From contig JALIZF010001756.1 in NCBI GenBank assembly GCA_029948255.1, positions 87,001 to 151,000 on the forward strand: a stretch of DNA of 64,000 bases, read 5' to 3'. The notes below the pieces were generated by a model. That model was not told the origin of the DNA and did not search any database. It worked only from the letters and a program-made list of their open reading frames with translations. The stretch comes from Telmatactis stephensoni (lineage: Eukaryota; Cnidaria; Anthozoa; Actiniaria; Isophelliidae). Positions 10,124-22,614 of this stretch are shown here, piece by piece (position 1 is the stretch's first letter; every line of letters begins with the position of its first letter). A program made the translations under genes and the position numbers.

Positions 10124-11856
10124 ATGTCTAAAAGAAAGTTTATTATTGATTGCGATGCTGGAATTGATGATGCCCAGGCGCTAATTTTGGTTCTCAGTCG
10201 AGATGATATCGATGTTCTCGCAATAACGTGTGTTGGCGGTAACATTAATGTTGATCAAGTGTGTATCAATGTGATGAAAGTCCTTGAGGTCTGTAAAAGA
10301 ACCGATATACCAGTATATAAAGGTGCTAGAAAGCCTTTGATCAGTAAGTAATATAATATTTTGGCGTGTTCAAAACCCTTTATCCCACACCATAGAAAAC
10401 ACAGCCAAAGCAGGAAAGCACCCTTTGTAACTGTCTATTCCCATAAGACATTGCGGTAATTGGTTGTATTTTCTATGGTATGGGATAAAATAGTTATATG
10501 ATATACCATGGATATCCCACCCAAATACAGTTTATATTTGAGATAACATTTACAGCTTTAAATATTTGTGAATTAAATTAAATTAAGTAAAACTTTACAG
10601 CCAAAATCGTTGCATCGCGACCAGCAAATTACAAATTTTGTTTTGATTTTGGGTTTTTGTGAGCCGTCAATCAGTTTTGGGGTGGAGCTTCTTTTTAAAT
10701 CAACCAATCACTGAACGAGTTCGTGAAAGCTCTACCCCCAAGAATGATGGATCAGAAAAGACCAAAATCTTACCAAGGTTTGGGTTGTGATGCAATGATT
10801 TTTGCTGTAAAGGGATGTAATTGACATATCCTTTAGATGATGGCTCAAGTCCAAAATTTTAGGGGCAGGCAATCACCTCCCCCTGGCACACCCTTGCTAT
10901 GCCACTGCCATCCAGACCAACTGTTGCACATAAAATAAAATAAATGTTCATTTAAGTGTCCAAGTCTTCTAGCGCTTGCCATCCCTACCCATGTATCAGG
11001 CTGTTCAAATCCCCCTCCCTTGCCTCACCTCCCCACCCCCACCACCACCAGCATAACATTAATAGGTGCATAAGTTCTATTTTTCCCCTTTTAACTTTTG
11101 TTTTCTTACAACAAAGATTATGATGACAAAGAAGTACATGCTTCTCACTTCCATGGCAAAGATGGCTTAGGTGATGCAGAAGGTATTCCTGATCCAGATA
11201 TGAGCAGACTTAAATCAGAGCGTGCAGTGGATGCCATTATAAGACTGACAACAGAGAACCCTGGGGAAATAACTTTGGTAGCCTTGGGCCCCCTGACTAA
11301 TATTGCCCTTGCATGCCGCATGGATCCTCTCTTTGTTACCAAGCTAAAAAATGCCATCATCATGGGAGGTAACTCTGAAGCCAAAGGGAATGACAGGAGA
11401 GTGTGTGCTGAATTCAACTTTCACAGTGATGTAGAGTCTGCATATGTGTGCCTAAATGAGCTTATGTGCCCCACTTCTATAGTAACCTGGGAGACCTGCT
11501 TAAAACATTGCTTGTCCTGGGAATTCTATGATGAACTCATCAGTCAAAATTCTGAAAAATCCTTATTTTGGAACAAGATAACAAAAGGCACATCAAAGTT
11601 TTACAGGAAGAATAAGGCTGGATATGGAGGGAATTATACATGTTGTGATCTGTTAGCAATGGCCGTTGCTGTGAGTCCTGAAATAGTAGAGAAGGGAGTT
11701 CATGTCTATGCTACTGTTGAGCTAAGTGGTCTTCATACAAGAGGTCAGATGGTGGTAGATTGGAGGGGTCATCTTGAAAAGGAGCCAAACCTAATGTTGA
11801 TACAAGACGTCGACATGGAAAAGTTTTGCAAATTAGCCTTGAGTGCTTTAATGTAG
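10124..11856 (+). CDS. inosine/uridine-preferring nucleoside hydrolase, copy 2 (NH2)
   Basis: Exons 10124-10343 and 11117-11856 have exactly the lengths of NH1 (220 and 740 bp) and the same intron position and phase, giving 319 residues. The motif DCDAGIDD, GPLTNIAL, IIMGGN and the C-terminal YTCCDLLAMA are conserved. Differences from NH1 are scattered, with a cluster at the start of exon 2 (DYDDKEVH versus DFQEKEVD) and around residue 220. Both copies are open, so both may work. The intron carries its own palindromes in place of the TTAA fragment of NH1. Confidence 0.88.
10384..10490. repeat. short palindrome in NH2 intron
   Basis: CCACACCATAGAAAACACAGCC is inverted as GGTTGTATTTTCTATGGTATGGG about 60 bp later. 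The same family flanks a larger interval at 54417-54935. Confidence 0.6.
10590..10815. repeat. imperfect palindrome in NH2 intron
   Basis: Arms reading TTTACAGCCAAAATCGTTGC and the approximate inverse GATGCAATGATTTTTGCTGT flank about 180 bp that contains a CCAATCAC motif. Non-coding foldback element. Confidence 0.6.
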
Positions 11857-12467
11857 TTTGATGAAGTGTAGGTATTTTTCTGGTGACGGTACGTCTATGA
11901 AAAAAATCTTATTCCCAATAGAGAATACTTAATATATAGCGATTTAGAAATTGAAATTTAGATGAAAATTACAGAGGAAATGATAGATGTAATAATTTTG
12001 AAATTATAGATCAAGCCAATACCTCATTTAGCCTTAAAATCAAGGAAGCACTGCAGCATTAAGTGGCTGCAACCCGTGCTAAACAAACATCATGACCTTC
12101 ATTGTATGTTTTCTTTAGTTTTTCTACATATATGTTTATACTGTAGCATCAAAATTTATGTACAAAACACTGACAAAGAAAGTTGTAACATGTCTGCTTG
12201 GAAATAAAAAGGTATTTAAAACAAATTGTTGTTTATTTGAGATGCATTTCCCATTTAAAATAGGAAATAAAAGAAAAAAAACATTGGGACAAGCTAATTG
12301 ATCAATCTATTCTGCTATTGCTACAAGTTAATTGGTTTTATTTCATTTTTTGAAAAATTTGACACCCCCATAATCAGTCCATATTAAAAATAAATCGAGA
12401 AAACAATATATTATTTACATGGAACTTCATGTAAAAATTACATTCAAACTAAATTTGTATTTCACAT

Positions 12468-15400
12468 TCATGAAAGTCTTTCAGGGATAGTATCTGTAGG
12501 TCTTATAAATTCTCTTTTCACTGCAGTATTAGCATAAAGTCCTGATTCATCATGCCATGTATTGTGTCCTTGCCGCCGATAGTCATCAACATCAGTAAAC
12601 TGTGAGTGACATTTCTTCCACAGTGGTGACATGTCAGGGGCTGGTGGTGGAGTCTATAAAATTGAATCAGGATTTAAACAAAAGTGAATATTTAAACCAT
12701 TGATAAATGCATATATACAGTATAAATGATAAATGATATAAACTTTATAAAGAAAGCCACTTTAATCTGCATGCAGAGTTTACATTAAGACCCTGTGCTC
12801 ACTATACCCCCAATTAAATGTTAATTATTCAATTCAGCACTAATCATTATTGCTTCACAATTTACATGTCACTAGCTGATATCATTAGGGAGCATTCATT
12901 TTTTAGGAGTGGGGGTGGGCCGGAGGAATTGCAGGAATCAAATACAAAAAAAATGCAAGCCCCCACGGTAAGGAATTGAACTATATTAATGACCCACCCC
13001 ACTTCCAAATATGAAAATATGGTCCCTTGACCTGGTTTAACTTTCAGAAAAACATGACCCACCCCCTTTCATAGAGTAAATTTCTTTTGGCCCACCCCTC
13101 AATTCCTCCGGCCCACCCCCCCTCCTAAAAAATGAATGCTCCCTTATATCAAAGTGTTCTAAAAGCAACAATCTCATTGAAGCCATTTCTCTCACTTTGA
13201 TGATATTAGTGATGTCGAAATGTCTGTAAATGTCATTGCTGTTAGATCTTATAGACTCATTTTCCTTTTTGGAAAAAAGCCATCTTGGAGTCTAATATTT
13301 TGTTAGTGATAAAAGTATCAGGCTCCAAGAGAATTGCTTGCCTGACAGTCTTGCATTAACATTCACCACCCCTTGTAAGCCAAGTGAAAGCACAAAGACA
13401 ACTTTTAGCCTGGGAGAGGGAGGGGGGGGGGGGGGGGGGGGTACTACCACCCCAACTTGGGTAAGGGTGTGCCACCAGACCTCAAAACCCTAACCCTACC
13501 CCAGACCTAAAATTTCAATTTTTCATACCCTACCCCAGACTAAACCTAAGAATTGTACACCCTATCCCAGACTAAACCCCAACATGTATACCCTATCCCA
13601 TTCTTCATTATTCTATGATTGAAATCAATATTTACTAACTTTTGAATGGAATTTACATTGTTTCTGTGTCGACAGAAAGCATAGCTTATTCCAGACTAAA
13701 ACCGACCAAAACCTACCCATATCCCAGACTAAAATGACCAAATTGTAACCCTATCCCAGACAAAAACCATACCCTATCCCAGACAAAATGTCAAAAAACT
13801 AGAATACCCTACCCCAGACCTAAAAGCCAAAAAACCATACCCTATAGCACAGCACATACCTGTATAGCAAATATAGGGGAGTACCCCCCTTCCCGGGCTT
13901 TTAGCCAAGTTTCCCATTTGGAATTTATACTGTATTAAAGACAATCACAAAACTCTGAAAACCCCATTATTTTGTATAACCCTTATGATGACTGTAAAAT
14001 GACGATATACCTTTGCTTTTTCATATGGATAAGGAGCCATATAATCAACAGTGTATGTGGTATCTAAATATCTACAAAAGAAAATGAAAGGATTCAATAA
14101 ATTGTATCTGAAGTAAAATGAGTTGAAGGGATCACAAATTATATAAATTAAAAGTAAAGGGAGCTTTGTTAGTAGCCTCCACCGCAGGCAACCTTTGCTT
14201 GTCCTTTATTTGGGCTTCCTGTGTTGGGACAAAAAAGCACAGGGGGGAGGGGGACAAAAATAGCATGAAGGGGAGGGGGAGGAGAAAGGAGTATAGTCAT
14301 TGGTCCCTAAAAAATACAGGGTCTGGCATCCAGGCCACATGTCTGTTACACAGGAAGCCCAAAGCAAAAAGGTGAACAGTTGCCTGTGGAAGACTGGCTA
14401 CTTTGTTAGGGTTCAATCAAGCTTTACAAAAGGAGTGGTCGAAAACCCTTACCCTTTCACATATCATTTTAGAGAGAAAAGGTATCCCTTTCATATACTT
14501 CCAGTATGAAAGAGGTACTCCTTTTGAGGGGAGCCTCCAAGTAAAGTCAACTGGGCAGATTTTCGTATGAGTGTGAAAAAGGCTTCGCACGGTCATGACA
14601 TGGTTATGGCAGGAATTTCTAATGATTTTATAGACCACTGCACTGACACAGCCACTGCAAGGCCTGTTTCACACTCATACCAAATCTGCTCTAGGGATTA
14701 TACCCCCCTCAGCTGCGAGCTGACTCCTTTTTGGTAATGGACAAAATCATTGGTAGCTCAGGAAGGCCTGAACTTGGGATATCTCCAGACGATCACACTT
14801 CTTTGATCATATCATACCTTTTGCCATGTTCAGGGTGATGTCTGGGTAAAACACTACCATAGCCTCTCTCGGGTGCACCAGTGTCTCTGTGGAAACCAAA
14901 TTAATATATACGATGTTGATAAAAATCAAAAATTTACAAAATAAATGTGATTTTCTGAGAATTTGTACATTTGTTTACCTTTTAGTAGAGAAATTTGGAT
15001 CATGCAATGTTGACATGTCCACCATAGCACGTCGAGTTTCTTTCATTTCAAAATCTTTTTTTAGCAGTACTGACTGTTCCATTTGATCATGGCTTGTTGT
15101 GTTTGGTAGAGACTAGAGAAGTGTAACAGAAAAACTAAGGCAAATTTCCTCCCTTTCTGAGTGGGATGGGTTACCCTTTGAGCAGACGTCGGCTCCTGTA
15201 AAAGAAAAATAGTGTCTGCTCGCAGGGTAGGGATGGGTGGGATGTGCTGAGGAAGTGCTGGGAGGTGAGGGTTTGGTGGGGAAAAAGTGACAAAAGGTAC
15301 TGAAATAAAGTAACAAACACAGTGAAAAAAAGGAAAATTTCTTACCCCATCTGTAGCACTTCCAATTCTTTTGTAGGTAGAATTATGCAGTTTTCTCTTC

Positions 15401-15787
15401 TCTGGTTCAAAGTCTTTAAGCTCGTAGTCTTTAGGTTCTGATTCTCTGGCTTGATGCCTTTTACAGAACAAAACAAGTTTTAATTTGCTATCAATCGATT
15501 GAAATTTGAAATCTTTAGATATCCAGTCTGTGTAGATATCCAATCTATGTCAATATATATTCAGCTGAAAACAGTGATATTTAATTGTGATATAGAAATT
15601 GAGCAATTGTTTTAAGCAAGAAACCCTAGATCTAAACACATGGTAAACTAAACAATTCCATGCAGACTTACCAGTTAGAGACAAGGGTTGGACGGCTGTA
15701 ATCCATGTGATCTGATCTTAAAAACAACGAGCCTTTTCTCTCCACATAATCAGGGATAGCTATAAGAGGATTTGACTGGGAAAACAT
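12468..15787 (-). CDS. CFAP95: cilia- and flagella-associated protein 95 (CFAP95, C9orf135 family)
   Basis: Six exons on the minus strand: 15672-15787, 15346-15457, 14979-15112, 14818-14886, 14011-14071 and 12468-12653. All junctions agree in phase and give 225 residues, close to the roughly 229-residue human C9orf135. The N-terminal part contains DYSRPTLVSNW, then HQARESEPKDYELKDFE across the first junction, which I recognise as the family signature. The C-terminal exon carries PDMSPLWKKCHSQF and ends ERLS. The family is a ciliary axoneme / microtubule-associated protein with no enzyme motif. The 5' end is divergent from PRMT9, 136 bp away. A palindromic MITE (12887-13147) and a W-type element (13411-13897) occupy the last intron. 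The assignment rests on remembered family features, not an alignment. Confidence 0.75.
12887..13147. mobile_element. palindromic MITE in CFAP95 intron 5
   Basis: GGGAGCATTCATTTTTTAGG at the left is inverted exactly as CCTAAAAAATGAATGCTCCC at the right. The arms continue through GGCCGGAGGAATTG / CAATTCCTCCGGCC. It is non-coding. Confidence 0.85.
13411..13897. mobile_element. hAT-type word-repeat MITE (family W3)
   Basis: It is bounded by CTTTTAGCC direct repeats (ending at 13410; starting at 13898), consistent with an 8-bp target duplication. The ends are G-rich and inverted (GGGGGGGTACTACC versus GGGGAGTACCCCCC). The interior repeats words of the type TACCCTATCCCAGACTAAA about fifteen times with drift. 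Confidence 0.75.
14550..14697. mobile_element. palindromic MITE (TTTCGTATGAGTGTGAAA family)
   Basis: Left GCAGATTTTCGTATGAGTGT and right TTTCACACTCATACCAAATC are inverted termini, with degenerate ACGGTCA/GGCACTGACAC words between. Related copies occur at 38455-38690, 44135-44285 and 27769-27960. Confidence 0.7.
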
Positions 15788-15923
15788 CGTGGAAATTATT
15801 TCCTTGACTCGATAAAAAGGGAATTCTGGAAGATTTGATCGACTTTGGAGACAAACTGTTTACAATATTCCAGTTGCTATAGCAATGAGCCTCGCTCTGA
15901 AACTCCTCCGCTGTACACAATGA
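15788..15923. promoter_or_regulatory. bidirectional intergenic promoter, CFAP95 / PRMT9
   Basis: 136 bp separate the CFAP95 start codon (minus, 15787) from the PRMT9 start codon (plus, 15924). Both leaders must fit here. No clear TATA box is visible. Confidence 0.45.
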
Positions 15924-18900
15924 ATGACAGGTTCAAGTGTTTCAAAATGGCGGCAAAGAGTTGATGGAAGAGTTGGCGAAGTTTTCGAAGATAATTTGAC
16001 AATGATGACTGAAAATTCACCAATCAACGTAAAAAAATATTTAAAAATCGCAAGGAAATGCATTGTTGCTGCAAAGTACGATCAAGCATTGGCACATTTT
16101 GTTTGCTTGTGCAATTTGCAACCTTCCTTGAAAACAGAAATCGAATCAGACTTCATGACGGCTTTGTGTAAATGCACCGAAATACTCGAGCAACACGGTG
16201 AATATAGAAAAATAATCTCTTGCTTTCAAGAAGCAGCTCTTATCTACCCTAACAACGAAGCTCTTCTGAACAGCATCGGTGGAACGCTTTTTCGCCTTGG
16301 TTTTCCAGATGAATCTGCGTCATTCTTCAGACGGGCCTTACAGTTGAACCCGGCAAATATCCAAGCGAAAGAAAGTCTAGAAAACATCTCCAATACTCTA
16401 GTAGAACGCTGGCATTTTAGAATGTTGAATGACAAGGAGCGTAACAGTGCTTATAGAGATGCAATTGCAAAAGCTGTTGGCCAGGGCTATAATGTTGTTC
16501 TGGATATTGGTAGTGGCAGTGGCATACTCAGTATGTTTGCAGTCCAAGCAGGTGCTAAGAAAGTATATGCTTGTGAATTATCAAAGACTATGTGTGAAGT
16601 TTCACAAGATGTGCTCAAGGCTAATAACATGGGGAATTCAGTGCAGCTTGTTAACAAGAAATCTACTGAAATGTGTGTTGGTAAAGATATTCCTAGCTAC
16701 GTCAGTCTTGTTGTTACAGAAACTATGGACTGTGGTCTCCTAGGGGAAGGTAAGGGTAATGATAACACAGTTGGTAGTTTGAGCAAACATGACAATTTCA
16801 AAAGACATCATTGACCTTCTGAAGTTATTGTTGGTATCCAGAAGAGGATATGAAATGGTGGCCTGAACATGGCTTTTAGACTTCGGGGCCATTTATATGA
16901 GACCAAAAAGGACATGCCTTACTTGGGACATGTCATATAAGATGGGAACCTCTGAGTATAAAGGGCACTTTTAGTCAATGGCACACCTTAATTTAAGCCT
17001 TATCGAGGAACAGCTCAGACATGCCTTATACCAATAATGGAGCCATTTATAAGTTTGTCCCAATGAATGTTAGTAATTTTATTGAATGAGTTAATGATTG
17101 TGTGATTAAATGAATGTTGATTGATTGATTGAATGCATGGATTGAATAGACAGATGAAAGAATGTTGATTGATTGATTGTTATCTTATTTAATTCAAGGT
17201 ATCCTCAAGACCATTTCACATGCATGGGAACACTTACTAGAGCCCTTTAAAACAGTCAAACCAGAACAGCCACCATGTAAAGTGATCCCATGTGGTGCCG
17301 TTCTCTATGGTATGGCTATCACAGCACCAGATATACGACACCAAACCAGATGTAAAGTAATGATTTCTGAGATCGACATGAGCTCAGTAAATATTATTGG
17401 AGGAGATCATCTTGATCCTGAGGGTGATCCCTATGATCTTGTAGCTGATCCTATTGAGCCATATACAACAGAGTCTATCGAAATGCTGCGTAGTGGGTAT
17501 ACTCCTTTATCTGATCCATTCATCATAGCACAGTACAATTTCTGTGACCCAGAGAGCCTTAAAAGTGTGAGAAAACTGAAATTTGAGATTCCCATTACTC
17601 AATCTGGCAATATTGATGCTATAGCAGTTTGGTTTGATCTCCATCTTGATGACCAAATTCACATCAGTACAGGGCCAAGTGACAGCTCTCTCTGCTGGGA
17701 ACAAGCTGTTTATCCTGTCTTTCCACATCATCTGATGAAATCAAACTCTCAAGTATACAATAACGAGGCCATAATATGTGTCAATAAAGGAGACATTCTT
17801 TCTTTACAAGGAGTTATTGACCAAGAATTTCTAAAAATTCAGTGTCGTGAAGTAAAGAGTCTAAACAACAGCAAACTGTCATCTTATAAAAATGATTGCC
17901 TTGGAAGTGACTCTTATATGAATAAGACAAACAATACTTCAAATGACTCAAACATCCATGGTTCAGAGAATGATAAAACTCAATTCCAAGTAGTCGTCAT
18001 TCCTCATTCATATATGGCTAGAGCAAATGACTCATTCTACATGGCTGCCTACAAGACAGTTATAACAGATTCAATCAACCAATCAAATTCCTTGAATGAA
18101 AGCAATAAGGGTGTGAAATGTGAAGTCATTGAACACACAATTGGGCTTCCTTTGTGTGCTTTAGTAGCTGCCAAGAAAGAACCCAGTGAGGTCCTTATAA
18201 CTAACACAGGATTCCCAATCAATGTTTTGGAACATTTAAGAGAGACCAATGGTATTCCAAGGTCAATACATTATGGACCCACAAACCTGGAAGACATTGC
18301 TCAAGGAGGGAGGTGTTGGGACATTTTTGTCACTGATTTGATTGAGCCATCTGGAATTTTCCGACAGCATGGTATTGAAGATATTGTTTTCTCTAGGGGA
18401 TGCTTGTTGAAAGAGCAACATGGTGTAGTAATTCCTTCAGAGCTTTGTGCACTTGCTTTGTGTATTGATTCTGAAGCAATAATTTCTTTATCCAAAGTAG
18501 CAAACACTGACAACACACTTGGGTTAGAAATTGGGTCCTTCATGAATGAATTCCAAGCTTCAACTCAGATAAACATCGATTTGACGACTTTGAAATTTAC
18601 ACCTCTCACAGAGAAGTTCCAACTGTTCGACATCAATTTTATGGGGGACTTTGACTCTGATGAGGGTTTACTGTCCATACTAGAGTTCACTAGAGAGAGA
18701 CAAGTTAAAGTTGTGCACTCGGGGACCATCCATGCTGTACCATATTGGTTCAATATTGGATTGGATAAGCAAACCTGTATTTCCACATACTCTAGTGCCT
18801 ATGAAGGATCACACTGGAAGGAGGCAGTTTATGTGTTACCAAATGCTTTGGAGGTGGAAGAAGGCGATGAAATATTGGTGAATGTGATGGTTAAAGAAAG

Positions 18901-18937
18901 TTGTATTTCTTTAAAAATAGAGAAGATTTTGTCATGA
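15924..18937 (+). CDS. PRMT9: protein arginine N-methyltransferase 9
   Basis: Exons 15924-16749 and 17199-18937 join through GAAG|gtaagg and ttcaag|GT into 854 residues (human about 845). Residues 40-155 form a TPR-like helical region, including ALIYPNNEALLNSIGGTLF. The first methyltransferase domain has SAM motif I VLDIGSGSGILSMFA (about 192-206), the acidic ribose-binding YACELS, and the double-E loop ETMDCGLLGEG with Glu266 and Glu275. CWEQAVYPV is the THW-loop equivalent. A second, degenerate domain ends with HWKEAVYVL, as in all PRMT9 proteins. The enzyme makes symmetric dimethylarginine, chiefly on splicing factor SF3B2, in nucleus and cytoplasm. An alternative start is Met28/29. An AATAAA lies at 18968-18973, about 30 bp past the stop. 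Confidence 0.93.
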
Positions 18938-18979
18938 TATTTAAGAATATTTACAGTTAATGGTGATAATAAAACTAAC

Positions 18980-19620
18980 TTTTAAGCTTTGATAAAATGA
19001 TTACCTTCTTTGTTTACAAGAGTCACATTGTTTGAGTAGATGTAAAAGTTCTTATAAGGAAAACATGAATTCCATAATTTACATACAAAAATACATGACT
19101 CAGGAGTAAAAAAGACATTTTAACGATTATTGTGTATTTATTTCAGGATTTGAAGGCCAGGTGGGAAACATTTTTTTTGCTAGTTTTTATATCCTCATTA
19201 AATAAAAAATAGACCTCTATGAGGCCATGTGGTTACTGGCCTCAAATCCAAATATAGATATAGACACATTTCAAGGCCTGTCCCTGGTTGGGAGTGGGGG
19301 TAGGGGTTTACTTCGACTAGTGCATACACACACACCGACTTTGTCCTAGTGCCCTTGTTAAGTTTATTGAAATTTCTACATAAGCAAAATGAAAAACTGA
19401 AATACTATATAAAATATAACCAGAAACACATGATGTAACAGAACCACTGAGAAATATAAATCATGTTCAACCTGCCTTCGCATCTTTAACTAGTAAATGT
19501 ACATTGTAAACATGTTAGTTCTGTTGAGAAATTGCCTCAACCAAACTGGCAACAACTAGACGCACTCGTGCGTTCACTCGTGCCCATGAAAGGGAGCCCA
19601 AAATCGGTTTAAAAAGGACA
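18980..19620. other. gap: PRMT9 3' flank
   Basis: No exon or clear element is seen; there are a few short AT-rich runs and a CACACACAC stretch near 19327-19336. Confidence 0.4.
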
Positions 19621-19627
19621 TTTAAGG

Positions 19628-19877
19628 CTGGTTCACACTAGCGTTGGAATCGGAATCGGAATCGTAAGAAAACAACAAAGAATTTAGGGATTAGAATACA
19701 AAAGAAAGGTGTTTTTCTTTGTTCTTTCCTTTGTCTTTGATTATGCTTATGCTTGGTCTTATGCTTCTTGCGATGCTTATGTCGATGTCTTATGTCACAC
19801 GCTTGACTTAACTCTTTTGTCTTTTCCTTTGTTTTCTGCTTCCGATTCCGATTCCGACGCTAGTGTGAACCAGCCTT
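19628..19877. mobile_element. palindromic MITE, 250 bp
   Basis: GGCTGGTTCACACTAGCGTT at the left is inverted as GCTAGTGTGAACCAGCC at the right; the inner arms repeat GGAATCGGAATCG / CGATTCCGATTCCG words. The open frame 19709-19903 is repeat sequence. Confidence 0.85.
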
Positions 19878-20726
19878 TAGATTTAGAGCTGCCGCTAGAG
19901 TAAGAGCAATTGACATGTCGTTAATAAACTTTTTTAACAAGACGCACCTCGAACCGTACACTGGTTGCCTGTAGTTCAACAAGCCGCAGTAGTAAAGACC
20001 TTTAATTTGTCCGTCAACAGCTATTAGTGTTTGCCTTTGTTCTTCTATTATCATATCTCACATGCAAAAATATTACCTGCGAATATACCAGCCTTATTTA
20101 ACTTTTTATTTCACTATATATCTAAATTGTTTGCTGTAAAGACAACGGCGTTTTTGACACAATAACAAATCGTGTATTTTTTCGTTCATGTTTCAGATGT
20201 TTTATCCATTACGCACGGATGACGTGACCAAACGCATCAGGTCACCTTAGTTCCGTACTTTCCGTCCGTTTATAAGGACAAAATTCGTGCAAAAAATCTT
20301 AGGAATGAAAAACCAGTATTTATTTTTGAATGAAAAGTAAAAATCTTCTATGATTTGTGAAATAGCTTATCATTATTCCGTGATCCGTGAAATTGCGAAA
20401 AAATGGTTCGTGATTCGTGATGGGTACCCCCTCTTCACCACCCTGAAACGTACGCGGAGCCAAATCTACACCATTAAAATATCGCCCCATGTTTCCGTGC
20501 ATAAGTTTCCTATTTCGTCGCTATGGTAACCCTGATGTAAACAAAATACACACCAATAAAAATTTCAGTCTTTATGTAGTAAGTGGACGAAAGGTCATAA
20601 CTGTGGGTGCTTTCATGTAAGAACTACAGCCGTTTCAAGTTGACCGGTCGAGCACAAGAAAAATTGTAGGAAGCCTCCTTAATTGGTGCATTGGTGATTT
20701 TACATTAAACTTGTTGTTGTCAAAGG

Positions 20727-21660
20727 TACCAGGTGAACGGTGAACACGGCGTGCAAAGCATTATTGGACAAAATGAACGGCCCTGGTCCCCACTGAGGTC
20801 CCTTGATGAACAAGCAAAATTTCAGAAAAATTATTTCTGAAAGCTTTTAATCACATAAATTAGCAAAAGAGTTTGAAAGAAGTCTCCCTTTAATTTTTGA
20901 CTGTTCCTGTCGCTTTGTCATCGTTTTATCAGCGATCAAAACTATGTCACGCAATACCGTCACGATATGTTGAAGGAGCCGAGAACTTATCATTCTGCGA
21001 AAATATTTCACTCCTAAAGTTAATGAGCGAATATATGTTTATGCATTTAAGAAAGATTTAGCCTAAAATGTGAAAATAAGCAGTTGGTATCGTCATTTTA
21101 ACGCTCAGTGTTTTGGCTGTTTTCTTTCTTTAATATCAAACACAATACGTGATTTTGAGAGTTGACCGAGGCGAGCGTGTTGATCAGGTGCGAGTCCGCC
21201 CAAAGGAAATCGGTTTACAAACAGAATATCGTGCTTAACAGCACAGTAAATAAGGGCTATGATTTTAAAAATGAGTTTTTTCCATATGGAAGTATACTTG
21301 AGGGTTTTGGCGAGTCTACAACTGCATGAATTTGCTAATAACTTTAATTTTATATTTATCAACTGAACGGAATAATTAACTTAAGTACAGTACACAATGC
21401 CAAATGAAAAGTTTATCATAAAAACTTACAAACGTTTGTACAACAATAACTTACACGTTAGACTCAGCTGGAAGAAGACTAAATTTACAGTTGCTCACCA
21501 CAAATCTTGATTGAAAACAATTTATTATAAACTCCAGTTGCAAAATGGTGGATTCTCATACTCGTCGACCGTGAAGTAAGTAGCCTGGGGACGAGGGCCG
21601 TTCGCAAAAATACTGAACGCGCTCTGATTGGTTGAAAATAAAATCTCCGTTCACCTGGTA
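20727..21660. mobile_element. possible 0.93-kb element with 14-bp inverted ends
   Basis: TACCAGGTGAACGG near 20727 is inverted as CCGTTCACCTGGTA ending at 21660. A second inner pair, GAACGGCCCTGGTCCCCA and TGGGGACGAGGGCCGTTC, supports a foldback. The interior has no recognisable protein. Confidence 0.5.
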
Positions 21661-22600
21661 GGCTCTGTATGCTACAATTTCGAGTGACATTGATTTGACC
21701 TAACAAAATACTAGCGATAAAAGCCAATTTGGCCATTTATTCAAATCGTATCAATTAAGGCCAGTATGGAGACTGGTTGGATCGCGTGCTTTTCAAACCC
21801 TGTACATGTAGAAATTAATCACAAAGGTTGTTGTTAAGACAATGTTAACATCATTATCACGTAAGACTCTGTTAATATTTGATGTTTAAAAGGTCCAATA
21901 TCTTATTATGCAACACAATTTGTTTTATGCGATATTAAAATGCCACGTGAATAAATTTGAAACTTCTAAATACTCTCACATTTTGATACCCATATACTTG
22001 TGACCGCAACAGTGGAAGGGATTTTACCACACGGCTAACTGCAAAGCTCATTTCTGCGTAAATTACAACACTATAGCACAGTTTGTACAATCGAGATGCC
22101 GACTTGCATATGCAAATTGTTAGACGGTGAACTCACGGTCAAAAGATTGACCCCTAAAAGAGTCTTAGTTGAAGAAATTTGTAATCGAGCACGTACAGGG
22201 GTCAGACGAGGGGTAATTCATGCTCAATCGAGTGCTTTGATGGACAATTGCATAAGTATTATTTGCTTTGATGATTGCGACGATTAACCTGCACGGCCAC
22301 GGTTCACCATGACTCCATTAGGAGATACAATACATTAGTGTATTTAAACATCGGTTAACCTGGTTAACCGTGTGACGTCACGAGCGGTTTTTTTAGGCAG
22401 AAAGCGCAAAAGAAAACTCGATATACAGCCGCTTGATACTGCAAACAAGCTTTATACTACAAGACAGGCCTAATCTTTAGTGTTGCTCTTCTAATGTTTT
22501 ACGTTTTACAGTAATTCTTTAAAATATCGTCGTCAATATCTTTCGAAAGGACACTAAATCGGAAAACTCTATTTGCTCTTCAAAACTGACTAGTGTCAAA
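21661..22600. other. gap upstream of the first acetyltransferase gene
   Basis: No gene is recognised. The 63-codon open frame at 22096-22287 has no motif I know. A short GGTTAACCTGGTTAACC palindrome lies near 22354, and TGACGTCA near 22374. The last 45 bp before the start codon are shared with the flank of the second copy at 28800. Confidence 0.4.
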
Positions 22601-22614
22601 AAATCTCAAAGGAT

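Noticed and set aside
19709..19903. Tyr/Cys/Asp-rich plus-strand frame
   Set aside because: Falls inside a 250-bp palindromic MITE made of GGAATCG words.
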